Below, piece after piece: positions 14,316-21,687 of a stretch of 40,163 nt of DNA. Origin of the DNA: Oscillospiraceae bacterium (lineage in GTDB: Bacteria > Bacillota > Clostridia > Oscillospirales > Ruminococcaceae); the NCBI GenBank assembly GCA_021769525.1, contig JAETSQ010000023.1, forward strand, positions 1 to 40,163. The letters run 5' to 3'. A program made the translations under genes and the position numbers. The notes below the pieces were generated by a model. That model did no database searches, had not been told where the DNA came from, and saw only the letters and a list, made by a program, of their open reading frames with translations. Within the stretch, counting starts at the first letter, position 1, and every line of letters starts with the position of its first letter.

Positions 14316-14383
14316 GCGGGGCTGGGCGGCAGCCCAGATTAGCTTTACCTCCTCGTTTGGCCACTCCCGGTGCAGGGCTTCCC

Positions 14384-14412
14384 TTGACTTTTCGGCAGCG
14401 GGAGAATATACT
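14384..14412 (+). promoter_or_regulatory. Sigma-A promoter of the Rrf2 regulator
   Basis: TTGACT (14384-14389), a 17-base spacer and TATACT (14407-14412), 33 bases before the GTG start. The imperfect palindrome CTGGTG-N6-CACCTG just after the -10 could be the operator. Confidence 0.72.
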
Positions 14413-14445
14413 GGTGACAAACCACCTGGGGAAAGGGGGGTGCCT

Positions 14446-14847
14446 GTGCACATTACGCTGGAATCGGACTACGCGGTGCGGATCGTCTCCTGCCTTGCCA
14501 AAAACGGCGGGCGGATGGACGCCCGGAGCATCGCCGAGGAAACAGGCGTGACCCTGCGCTTCTCCCTGAAGATACTCCGCAAGCTGGTCACCGGCGGGCT
14601 CGTCAGTTCCTACAAGGGCACCAAGGGCGGGTATGAGCTGGGCCGCCCCCCATCGGAGATCTCCCTCTGCGATGTCATCGAGATGGTGGAGGGCCCCTAT
14701 TCCCTGGCCCGGTGCGTCAGCGGATCGGACTACCAGTGTAACCGCAACACCGAGGCCTGCGGCGTCTGCGAGTTCCGGAAGATCTACGCGGAGATCTCCG
14801 AGACGGTGCGCCGGCGCCTCAACGAGGTAAAATTTTCCGACCTGTGA
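14446..14847 (+). CDS. Rrf2 family transcriptional regulator with Fe-S type cysteines
   Basis: A 133-residue winged-helix regulator of the Rrf2 family (IscR, NsrR, CymR). The N-terminus ITLESDYAVRIVSCLA and the reading helix LRFSLKILRKLVTGGLV are characteristic, followed by the wing SYKGTKGGYELGRP. Residues about 88-108 carry four Cys (ARCV, YQCN, EACGVC), the region that holds the [2Fe-2S] or [4Fe-4S] cluster in IscR and NsrR; CymR lacks these. It therefore probably senses iron-sulfur or redox/nitrosative state. The start is GTG with a purine-rich AAAGGGGGG 6 bases upstream. It is monocistronic, with its own promoter and terminator. Targets cannot be told from the window. Confidence 0.88.
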   Translation: MHITLESDYAVRIVSCLAKNGGRMDARSIAEETGVTLRFSLKILRKLVTGGLVSSYKGTKGGYELGRPPSEISLCDVIEMVEGPYSLARCVSGSDYQCNRNTEACGVCEFRKIYAEISETVRRRLNEVKFSDL

Positions 14848-14910
14848 GCGCCTGCCCCCACCCGGCGCGGCGGCACGGGGCTCCCGGCTTTTGCGATCCT
14901 TTCTTCTTGA

Positions 14911-14938
14911 AACCACTCGCCCGGCGGGTGGTTTTTTT
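14911..14938 (+). terminator. Intrinsic terminator of the Rrf2 gene
   Basis: AACCAC pairs with GTGGTT around a GC-rich inner stem, followed by a run of T (14932-14938). Confidence 0.8.
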
Positions 14939-14969
14939 GCGTTCCGGAGACCTTTGGTCTCCGCAACGC

Positions 14970-15001
14970 AAAAGGAGCAGACCGTAAAAACGGTCCGCTC
15001 C
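14970..15001 (-). terminator. Intrinsic terminator of the M23 peptidase gene
   Basis: On the minus strand GGAGCGGACCGT-TTTT-ACGGTCTGCTCC (one mismatch) is followed by TTTT. A further stem-loop built on GGAGACC/GGTCTCC lies between this and the Rrf2 terminator. Confidence 0.75.
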
Positions 15002-15025
15002 TCTGGCGGCCGGCCTCGGTTACAC

Positions 15026-17347
15026 CTAGTAGCCGGGCCAGTAGTTTCCGATAAAGTTTGCGGGGTTCATGATCACGCCGTTGATGCGGATCTCAAAGTG
15101 CAGGTGGTTGCCGGTGGCGTTGCCGGTACGGCCAACCAGGCCGATGAGGTCCCCCTGGCGCACATACTGGCCATAGGTGACGAACACCGCGCTGCAGTGA
15201 GCATACTTGGTGCGGACACCGTTGCCATGGTCGATGTCCACGCTCTTGCCAAAGGGCCAGATGGAGTAGTTGGTGGCGTAGATGACCTGGCCGTCCTTGG
15301 CGGCGCGGACCTCGGTACCCTGGGGCGCCGCGATGTCCATGCCGGTGTGGCCGTAGTAGCCGTACAGACCCGCGCTGACATAGCCGCCCTTCACCGGCCA
15401 CATGAAGGAATCGCTGCTGTTGCCGCCGCTGGGCAGGTAGGTGAGGATGGGCAGGGTGCCCACGCGCACCTGGGCGTTCACCGGCTCCCGGAGCACCACC
15501 GGGGTGCCGATGCGGGTCTCGCCCACCTTTTCGCCGTCGATGTAGGTGACGTCCGCCGTCACCTCCTGGGCGCCGTCGATGCCGGCGGAAAGGGTGACCG
15601 CGTAGCCTTTATAATACCGGCTGTCCTCGATATTGGTGGTGCCGTGGGGGATGGACTCGGTGTACACCTCCCGGCGGGTGACCTGCACCCCCAGGTCCAT
15701 GGTGACCCGTGCCACCGTCAGCTGCTCGCCGTCCTCCAGGGAAATGCTGGCGGGATCGATCTCTCCGGTCTCCTCATCCACCCTGTGCTCCCGCTCCTGG
15801 AGGAGGGGATTGAGGGTCAGAAGCTCCTCCGGGGTGACATTATATTCCGTGGCGATAGCCGGGAGGGTATCCCCCTCCTTCACCTCATGCTCCACCGTGC
15901 GGGTCTGGTCCGATTCCATCTCCTGGGTGATGCGGTAGAGGGGCAGCACCGAGCTGCTGGGGTAGATCCCCCGGCGGACGGTGACGCTCTTGACGAACTG
16001 TACCAGCTCGTGGTCGATGCCGGTGCGGTACTGCTCCAGCATACTGTCCAGGTAGATGAGGAACTCACTGCCGTTTTTCAGGGCTCCCAGGAAGGCGCCC
16101 CCGATGTATACGCCGTCGGCCTCTTCTACCTCGGTCTGGGACACGGTGATGATGCGGTTGGCCAGGGTCTCCGGGTCCACCATGTCCTCTTTATCCGCGA
16201 TGACGATATGGAAGGTGGGCTGGCTGTCCTCCGGGGGCTGATACTCCTCCCCCATCATACGCTCCAGCACCGTCTGCTGGGCCTCGTAGAAAACATTTTC
16301 CTCCGCGATGTACCCCAGGTTGTGCCCGGCGTACTCCACCGAGAGGGCGTAGTTGATCCCCCGGAAGTAGGTGAGGGTAGCCGCCAGGATGGTGAGGCCC
16401 ACAATGGGGGCCACAAAGTTGGCGATGTGGTTCAGGGGGCGGGAAAGGGACCGAAGATAATCCCACCAGTAACGGAATTTGGCTTTCAGGCTCCCCTTCC
16501 CCTTCTCTACCCCCCGCACCCTGCGGTACAGGCGGGCGGTGAGGCGGGCGATCTCCCGGTAGGGGAAAAGGGTCGTATCGGAAATATGGCGGCAAAGGCG
16601 CTGAAAGCGCCGGTTCTGTTCCTCCAGCCACCGGGGTATATGCACTCCGAGCCAGGCAAAGAGCTTTCCCGCCTCCCGGCGCAGGAGGTTCATATCCCGC
16701 ATCAGCTGGATGCCGATATAATAGATCTCGATGTAGATCCATTCCAGCACGTTCGGCTCCCGGTCTCCCACAGCCTGTCCCGCCTGGGAGAGGTCCCGCC
16801 GGGGGCTTTCCTTCGGAGGTTTTTCCTTCTTTGGGGGCTTTTCCTTTTTCGCCTTGGCGGGCTTTTCCCGTTCCAAGAGTTTCGCCTTCTCCTTGGGGGG
16901 CGCCGCGGCCTCCGCTTTCCGGCCGGCCTCCGCTTCGGGAGCTTCCGCCGGGGCAAAAGCCCCCTGGGGCTCCCGCTCCTCCAGCTCTTCCATCACCTGG
17001 GCAAGTTCCTCCCGGCCCTCGCCCTCCGGCTGCTGTGCGCGCTTCGGGGCCGCCAGGATCCTCTTCCAGCGGCTTTCTTTGGACCGGGGGGCCGGTTTCA
17101 GCTCCTCCAGATCCACGGAGACCTTCTCCTCCGGCGGATCTCCCGGTTCCGGGGCGGCTTTTCCGCCCCGCTTCCTGGAAAATTTCCCTGCCCCGGAGAG
17201 ATCGGAGATCAGGGTGGGGATGAGCTTTTTTTTCTCCCTGGGGGGCGGAGGGGGCTCCGGCTTGATAATATCCTGATAATGGGCCAGGAGGGCGTCATAA
17301 TCCAGCTCTCCTCCGTCCCCGTTCCAATCCTTTTTCGTTTCGGGCAT
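15026..17347 (-). CDS. Membrane-anchored LysM-G5-M23 peptidase
   Basis: A 773-residue single-pass envelope protein. Residues 1-200 are a long cytoplasmic region rich in Lys, Glu, Pro and Ala. A helix-rich part (200-300) leads to the membrane helix at about 309-328 (FVAPIVGLTILAATLTYF). Outside come a region of unknown fold (330-480), a LysM domain (about 485-515, EGDTLPAIATEYNVTPEELL), a G5 domain (about 548-630), and a C-terminal M23 domain with H667xxxD671, H717 and HLH (748-750), the metal ligands and catalytic His of lysostaphin-type peptidoglycan endopeptidases. All metal ligands are present, so it should be active. The start has GGAGG 9 bases upstream. It probably remodels peptidoglycan in division, growth or sporulation. 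The large cytoplasmic tail is unusual. Confidence 0.9.
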   Translation of the reverse strand: MPETKKDWNGDGGELDYDALLAHYQDIIKPEPPPPPREKKKLIPTLISDLSGAGKFSRKRGGKAAPEPGDPPEEKVSVDLEELKPAPRSKESRWKRILAAPKRAQQPEGEGREELAQVMEELEEREPQGAFAPAEAPEAEAGRKAEAAAPPKEKAKLLEREKPAKAKKEKPPKKEKPPKESPRRDLSQAGQAVGDREPNVLEWIYIEIYYIGIQLMRDMNLLRREAGKLFAWLGVHIPRWLEEQNRRFQRLCRHISDTTLFPYREIARLTARLYRRVRGVEKGKGSLKAKFRYWWDYLRSLSRPLNHIANFVAPIVGLTILAATLTYFRGINYALSVEYAGHNLGYIAEENVFYEAQQTVLERMMGEEYQPPEDSQPTFHIVIADKEDMVDPETLANRIITVSQTEVEEADGVYIGGAFLGALKNGSEFLIYLDSMLEQYRTGIDHELVQFVKSVTVRRGIYPSSSVLPLYRITQEMESDQTRTVEHEVKEGDTLPAIATEYNVTPEELLTLNPLLQEREHRVDEETGEIDPASISLEDGEQLTVARVTMDLGVQVTRREVYTESIPHGTTNIEDSRYYKGYAVTLSAGIDGAQEVTADVTYIDGEKVGETRIGTPVVLREPVNAQVRVGTLPILTYLPSGGNSSDSFMWPVKGGYVSAGLYGYYGHTGMDIAAPQGTEVRAAKDGQVIYATNYSIWPFGKSVDIDHGNGVRTKYAHCSAVFVTYGQYVRQGDLIGLVGRTGNATGNHLHFEIRINGVIMNPANFIGNYWPGY

Positions 17348-17657
17348 TGGGTCCCGCCTCCTTTCCGCGGCAGCACATCCGCCGGCGATTCACAGACATT
17401 ATAGCCCTTTCCGGCGAAAAATGCAAGAAATCCGTAATGCAGTTAATTTTACACCATTCCGGGAGGGATTTTGTTAAGGGACTGTTACGATTTTGCAGCG
17501 GCCGGCCTCCGGGGATCTTCCGCGGCGCCCCTTTTTTCAAAATTTCGAGTAAACTTTACAAAAAATTCTTTTTTATTTTTCTCAAATATGTTATAATAAC
17601 CATAATATGGCCATTCTAATAGAGCCGGTATGCAATGGTCTGCAAAGGAGTGATTGG
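17348..17657. other. Intergenic gap between divergent genes
   Basis: About 310 bases hold the 5' regions of the divergent M23 and kinase genes. The AT-rich right half has TATAAT (17592-17597) pointing to the kinase gene, with only a weak T-rich -35. I see no gene, repeat or RNA structure with confidence. Confidence 0.5.
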
Positions 17658-18596
17658 ATGAAATACACACCCATTATGGAAAAACTGGATCTTCCCGCCA
17701 AAGAAGAGCTGCTGCGGTGGGATCCCAAAGCCCTTATCCTTTCGGAAGAAAAGGCCTTCCGGCAGAGGGTCATCGAGGTATTCTGGCGGGCCGAGGCGGA
17801 CCAGTCCCAGGTGATCCTTCTCAGCGGGCCCACCTCCTCCGGCAAGACCACCGCCTCCCGCATTTTGGCGGAGGGGCTGACCCGCAACGGAAACCGGGCC
17901 GTCCGCATCTCCCTGGACGACTTCTACAAGGACCGGGCGGATGCCCCCCTCTGGGAGGACGGCCAGAAAAACTTTGAGACCATCGAGGGGCTGGACCTGG
18001 ATACCCTGGGGGAGTGCATGGAGGACCTCATCACCAAAGGACACACCAAGGTGCCCATCTTTGATTTTGCCACCGGCACCCGCTCCCCCCTCAGCCGGGA
18101 CCTGACCTTTGACGACCACACCTGCCTGATCTTTGAGGGGCTCCACGCCCTCAATCCCCGCCTCACCCCCCTGGTGGAGAAGTTCCGCATCCTGCGCCTG
18201 TATATCAGTGTCCACAGCGACTATGTGGACGGCAACGGCAAGGTGCTCCTCACCGCGCGGGAGCTGCGGCTGCTGCGCCGCCTGCTGCGGGACCGGGTGC
18301 GCCGCAACACCGGCGCCTCCGAGACCCTGCGCCTCTGGGACTACGTCCTGCGGGGAGAAAACCTCTATATGCAGCCCTACCGCCCCCTGGCGGATATGCA
18401 CATCAACTCCGCCCACGGGTACGAACCCTTCCTCTACAGCCGGGAAGGCGCCGCCATGCTCCGGGAGATCGAAGCGGACGACCCCCACCGGGAGACGGCG
18501 GAGCGCCTGCTGGCCGCCCTGGACGGCCTGCCCCACCTGGATTGGGACCTGATCCCCCGCACCTCCCTCATCCAGGAATTTATCGACAGAAAGTAG
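17658..18596 (+). CDS. Uridine kinase-like nucleoside kinase
   Basis: A 312-residue P-loop kinase of the uridine kinase/phosphoribulokinase group. The P-loop is GPTSSGKTT (about 57-65), followed by ISLDDFYKDR, the substrate-binding and catalytic Asp motif of uridine kinases, IFDFATGTRSP, and LIFEGLHALNP. An N-terminal stretch of about 45 residues precedes the kinase domain; in related longer proteins a TGS-like or threonyl-tRNA-synthetase-like region is found there, but here it is too short. The reaction would be phosphorylation of a nucleoside by ATP or GTP in salvage, but the substrate is not certain. The start at 17658 has AAAGGAG 8 bases upstream. The next gene begins 9 bases after its stop, so they form an operon. 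Confidence 0.85.
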   Translation: MKYTPIMEKLDLPAKEELLRWDPKALILSEEKAFRQRVIEVFWRAEADQSQVILLSGPTSSGKTTASRILAEGLTRNGNRAVRISLDDFYKDRADAPLWEDGQKNFETIEGLDLDTLGECMEDLITKGHTKVPIFDFATGTRSPLSRDLTFDDHTCLIFEGLHALNPRLTPLVEKFRILRLYISVHSDYVDGNGKVLLTARELRLLRRLLRDRVRRNTGASETLRLWDYVLRGENLYMQPYRPLADMHINSAHGYEPFLYSREGAAMLREIEADDPHRETAERLLAALDGLPHLDWDLIPRTSLIQEFIDRK

Positions 18597-18605
18597 GTAC
18601 AAGCC

Positions 18606-20210
18606 ATGAAGCTGCATTTTTACGGCGCGGATAAGGAAGTTACCGGCTCCTGCCACCAGCTGGAGGTGAACGGGAAGAAGATCCTCATCGACTGCGGCCT
18701 CCAGCAGGGCGGGGACGAGCTGGACGACAACGCCCTGCCCTTCGCCGCGGGGGAAGTGGACTGCGTGCTCGTCACCCACGCCCACATCGACCACAGCGGG
18801 CGGCTCCCCCTACTGGTGAAAAACGGCTTCGCGGGGCCGGTGATCGCCACCCGCCTCACCTGCGACCTGCTGCGGATCATGCTGATGGACTCCGCCCGCA
18901 TCCAGGAGATGGACGCCCAGTGGAAGAGCCAGAAGCTCTCCCGCGCCGGGGTGGAGGCGGTGGAGCCCCTCTACACCGTGGAGGACGCCCAGGCGGCGCT
19001 GGATCTTCTCCAGCCCTGTGAATACGGGGAGGAGCTGACGGTCTGCGACGGCGTCCGGGCCAAGTTCATCGATGCGGGGCATCTGCTGGGCTCCGCCAGC
19101 ATCCTGGTCACCGCCCAGGAGGAGGGCGTCACCCGGACCGTCGCCTTCTCCGGGGACATCGGCAACACCGACCAGCCCATCATCCGGGACCCGGATTATA
19201 TCACAAAGGCAGATTATGTGGTGATGGAATCCACCTACGGCAACCGCCTCCACGAGGGGAGCGGCTACACGGTGGAGGAGCTGGCCCATATCATCGACGA
19301 CACCCTGCGCCGGGGCGGCAACGTGGTGATCCCCTCCTTCGCGGTGGGCCGCACCCAGGAGCTCCTCTATTACATCCGGGAGATGAAGGGCCAGCGGATG
19401 GTGCGTTCCTATCCGGATTTTCCGGTCTATGTGGACTCCCCCCTGGCCCTGGAGGCCACCGAGATCTACTCCGGGGATCTGCGGGGCTACGCCGATGAGG
19501 AGACGCTGCTGGTGCTGCGCAAGGGCTTCCAGCCCATCCGCTTCCCCAACCTGCGCCTCTGCCGCACCTCCGACGAATCCCGTATGCTGAACATGGATAA
19601 GGAGCCCAAGGTCATCATCTCCTCCAGCGGGATGTGCGAGGCGGGGCGCATCCGCCACCACCTCAAGCACAACCTCTGGCGGCCGGAGTGCACCATCCTC
19701 TTTGTGGGCTACCAGGCCAACGGCACCCTGGGGCGCCTGCTGGTGGATGGCATCGACACCGTGAAACTTTTCGGAGAGAAGATCTCGGTAAAGGCCCAGA
19801 TCGTAAACTTCCGAGGGATGAGCGGCCACGCCGACAAGGCGGGGCTGGAAAAATGGATCAACGCCTTCGCCCCGGAAAAGCCCCGCAAGGTCTTTGTGGT
19901 CCACGGCGAGGAGGAAGCCGCCCTCACCTTTGCGGAGAGCATCCGCCTCCAGGGCTACGAGCCCCTGGTGCCGGACTTCCGGGCGGTGTACGACCTGGCG
20001 TCGGACCGGCTGGTGGAAGCCGGCGTCCCCTCCGCTTCCCTCCACGTCAAGGAAGCGGTGCGCCACAAGGCTTCTCCCGCCTACATCCGCCTGCAGCAGA
20101 TGGGCCAGCGCATCCTGGAGGTCATCCGCCACAACGAGGGCGGCACCAACAAGGACCTGGCCCGCTTCGCCGACCAGCTCCAGTCCCTTGTGGACAAGTG
20201 GGACCGCTGA
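18606..20210 (+). CDS. MBL-fold beta-CASP ribonuclease-like protein
   Basis: A 534-residue metallo-beta-lactamase fold protein with the beta-CASP insertion, of the YSH1/CPSF73-like group found in many bacteria. The zinc motif is HAHIDH (58-63), followed by the GHLLGSAS His motif and FSGDIGN Asp motif. The beta-CASP part includes VIPSFAVGRTQELLYYI and ISSSGMCEAGRIRHHLKHN, then MSGHADKAGL and VFVVHGEEEA, all typical of RNA-processing members. It would cleave RNA in the cytosol; bacterial targets are unknown. It follows the kinase gene by 9 bases, with which it is probably co-transcribed. The reading is complete with no missing ligands seen. Confidence 0.9.
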   Translation: MKLHFYGADKEVTGSCHQLEVNGKKILIDCGLQQGGDELDDNALPFAAGEVDCVLVTHAHIDHSGRLPLLVKNGFAGPVIATRLTCDLLRIMLMDSARIQEMDAQWKSQKLSRAGVEAVEPLYTVEDAQAALDLLQPCEYGEELTVCDGVRAKFIDAGHLLGSASILVTAQEEGVTRTVAFSGDIGNTDQPIIRDPDYITKADYVVMESTYGNRLHEGSGYTVEELAHIIDDTLRRGGNVVIPSFAVGRTQELLYYIREMKGQRMVRSYPDFPVYVDSPLALEATEIYSGDLRGYADEETLLVLRKGFQPIRFPNLRLCRTSDESRMLNMDKEPKVIISSSGMCEAGRIRHHLKHNLWRPECTILFVGYQANGTLGRLLVDGIDTVKLFGEKISVKAQIVNFRGMSGHADKAGLEKWINAFAPEKPRKVFVVHGEEEAALTFAESIRLQGYEPLVPDFRAVYDLASDRLVEAGVPSASLHVKEAVRHKASPAYIRLQQMGQRILEVIRHNEGGTNKDLARFADQLQSLVDKWDR

Positions 20211-20277
20211 CCGGGCCCCTCCGGCCATGCTTCGGGAAAGCTCCTGGAGGACGGCCGCCTTCTCCCAAAAGCGGCAC

Positions 20278-20306
20278 TTGCATTTTGGGGGAAGTTATGC
20301 TATCAT
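20278..20306 (+). promoter_or_regulatory. Promoter of the pheST operon
   Basis: TTGCAT (20278-20283), a 17-base spacer and TATCAT (20301-20306), directly upstream of the T-box leader. Confidence 0.68.
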
Positions 20307-20317
20307 AGGGAACCAGA

Positions 20318-20595
20318 AAACGCAGCGAGCAAGGAAAGTAACCCGCATCGCGCTCCGTCCAGAGAGGGACCGCCGCCGGCTGAAAGCGGCCCCCGCCGGC
20401 CGGCGGGTGAAGTTCCCTTGGGAGCGGCGCCGCGGAACGTGTCTCTTCGAGAGGCCCCATTAGGCGGTGACGGCGCGGGCCCCGTTACAGGCCCCAAAGT
20501 GCCTGTCCCCCTCCCGGACCGGGAACGGGGCGGGAAGCCGGGTGGTACCACGGAAGTTCACCTTTCGTCCCAGTTTGGGGCGGAAGGTGTTTTTT
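20318..20595 (+). ncRNA. T-box riboswitch (Phe) controlling pheST
   Basis: A complete T-box leader. Stem I contains AGCGAGCAAGGAAAGTAAC, the AGAGAGGGACCG segment and the distal GGCTGAAAGCGG. The specifier region GTGAAGTTCCCTTGGGAGC places TTC, a Phe codon, at 20413-20415. The T-box sequence GGGTGGTACCACGG (about 20540-20553) would pair with the 3' end of uncharged tRNA-Phe to form the antiterminator. The terminator follows at 20559. The Phe specifier agrees with the downstream pheS and pheT. Confidence 0.93.
20559..20595 (+). terminator. T-box regulated terminator
   Basis: CACCTTTCGTCCC pairs with GGGGCGGAAGGTG around AGTTT and is followed by six T. It competes with the T-box antiterminator. 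Confidence 0.9.
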
Positions 20596-20646
20596 GTGCC
20601 GGTCCCACAACAGTTTTTCTCGAAAAATTTTTGGAGGTAGCGTAAG

Positions 20647-21666
20647 ATGAAAGCCGCATTGGAAGCGATCCGGGCTGCGGCCCACCAGCAGCTCCAGCAG
20701 GCCGGGAGCCTGAAGGAGCTGGACGACCTGCGGGTGAAGTTCCTGGGCAAAAAAGGGGAGCTCACCGCCATCCTGAAGAAGATGGGAAGCCTTTCCGCCG
20801 AGGAGCGCCCCGTCATCGGCCAGCTGGCCAACCAGATCCGCGAATCGGTGGAGGGGGACCTGGCGGCCCGCACCCAGGCCCTACGGGCGGCCCTCCAGGC
20901 GGAAAAGCTCCGGGCGGAGACCATCGATGTCACCATGCCCGGCACCGCCCCCGCCCCCGGCCACCGGCATCCCCTCTCCCTGGTGCTGGACGAGGTGAAG
21001 GAGATCTTCCTGGGGATGGGCTTCGATGTGGTGCAGGGGCCGGAGGTGGAGACCGACTACTACAACTTTGAGGCCCTGAACCTCCCCAAGGACCACCCCG
21101 CCAGGGACACCCAGGACACCTTCTACATCTCGGAGAACATCCTGCTGCGGACCCAGACCAGCCCGGTCCAGATCCGCACCATGGAGCAGAGGAAGCCTCC
21201 CATCCGCATCATCGCCCCCGGCCGGGTCTACCGCTCCGATGCGGTGGACGCCACCCACTCCCCCATCTTCCACCAGATCGAGGGGCTGGTGGTGGATAAG
21301 GGCATCACCATGGCGGACCTGAAGGGATGCCTGGAGACCATCGTCAAGCGTCTCTACGGCGATGAGGCGGTGGTGCGCTTCCGGCCCCACCACTTCCCCT
21401 TCACCGAGCCCTCCGCGGAGGTGGACCTCCAGTGCTTCGGCTGCCACGGCGAGGGCTGCCGCCTCTGCAAGGGGGAGGGCTGGATCGAAATTCTGGGCTG
21501 CGGCATGGTCCACCCCAAGGTGCTTTCCATCTGCGGCATCGACCCGGAGGAGTACAGCGGCTTTGCCTTCGGCATCGGCCTGGAGCGGCTGGTGATGGGG
21601 CGATACAACATCGACGATATGCGGTTGCTGTATGAAAACGATATGCGCTTCCTGGCGCAGTTTTAA
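20647..21666 (+). CDS. pheS: Phenylalanine--tRNA ligase alpha subunit
   Basis: A 339-residue class II aminoacyl-tRNA synthetase alpha chain, which with PheT forms the (alpha-beta)2 enzyme that charges tRNA-Phe. The N-terminal coiled-coil arm (about 1-85) binds tRNA. The catalytic core has [19 protein letters not shown], motif 2 around [35 protein letters not shown] and the C-terminal motif 3 [17 protein letters not shown] Cys-rich loop ([16 protein letters not shown]) in the core has four Cys and may bind zinc, as in some Firmicutes. The start follows GGAGG by about 8 bases and the T-box leader. Confidence 0.98.
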   Translation: MKAALEAIRAAAHQQLQQAGSLKELDDLRVKFLGKKGELTAILKKMGSLSAEERPVIGQLANQIRESVEGDLAARTQALRAALQAEKLRAETIDVTMPGTAPAPGHRHPLSLVLDEVKEIFLGMGFDVVQGPEVETDYYNFEALNLPKDHPARDTQDTFYISENILLRTQTSPVQIRTMEQRKPPIRIIAPGRVYRSDAVDATHSPIFHQIEGLVVDKGITMADLKGCLETIVKRLYGDEAVVRFRPHHFPFTEPSAEVDLQCFGCHGEGCRLCKGEGWIEILGCGMVHPKVLSICGIDPEEYSGFAFGIGLERLVMGRYNIDDMRLLYENDMRFLAQF

Positions 21667-21687
21667 GGGAGAGGGGGAACAAGAACG

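Noticed and set aside
14891-17404. An 837-codon plus-strand open frame
   Set aside because: It is antisense to the well-supported LysM-G5-M23 peptidase and gives no recognisable protein.
17530-17597. TTTACA and TATAAT before the kinase gene as a promoter pair
   Set aside because: They are about 31 bases apart, beyond the allowed spacing; only the -10 was noted.
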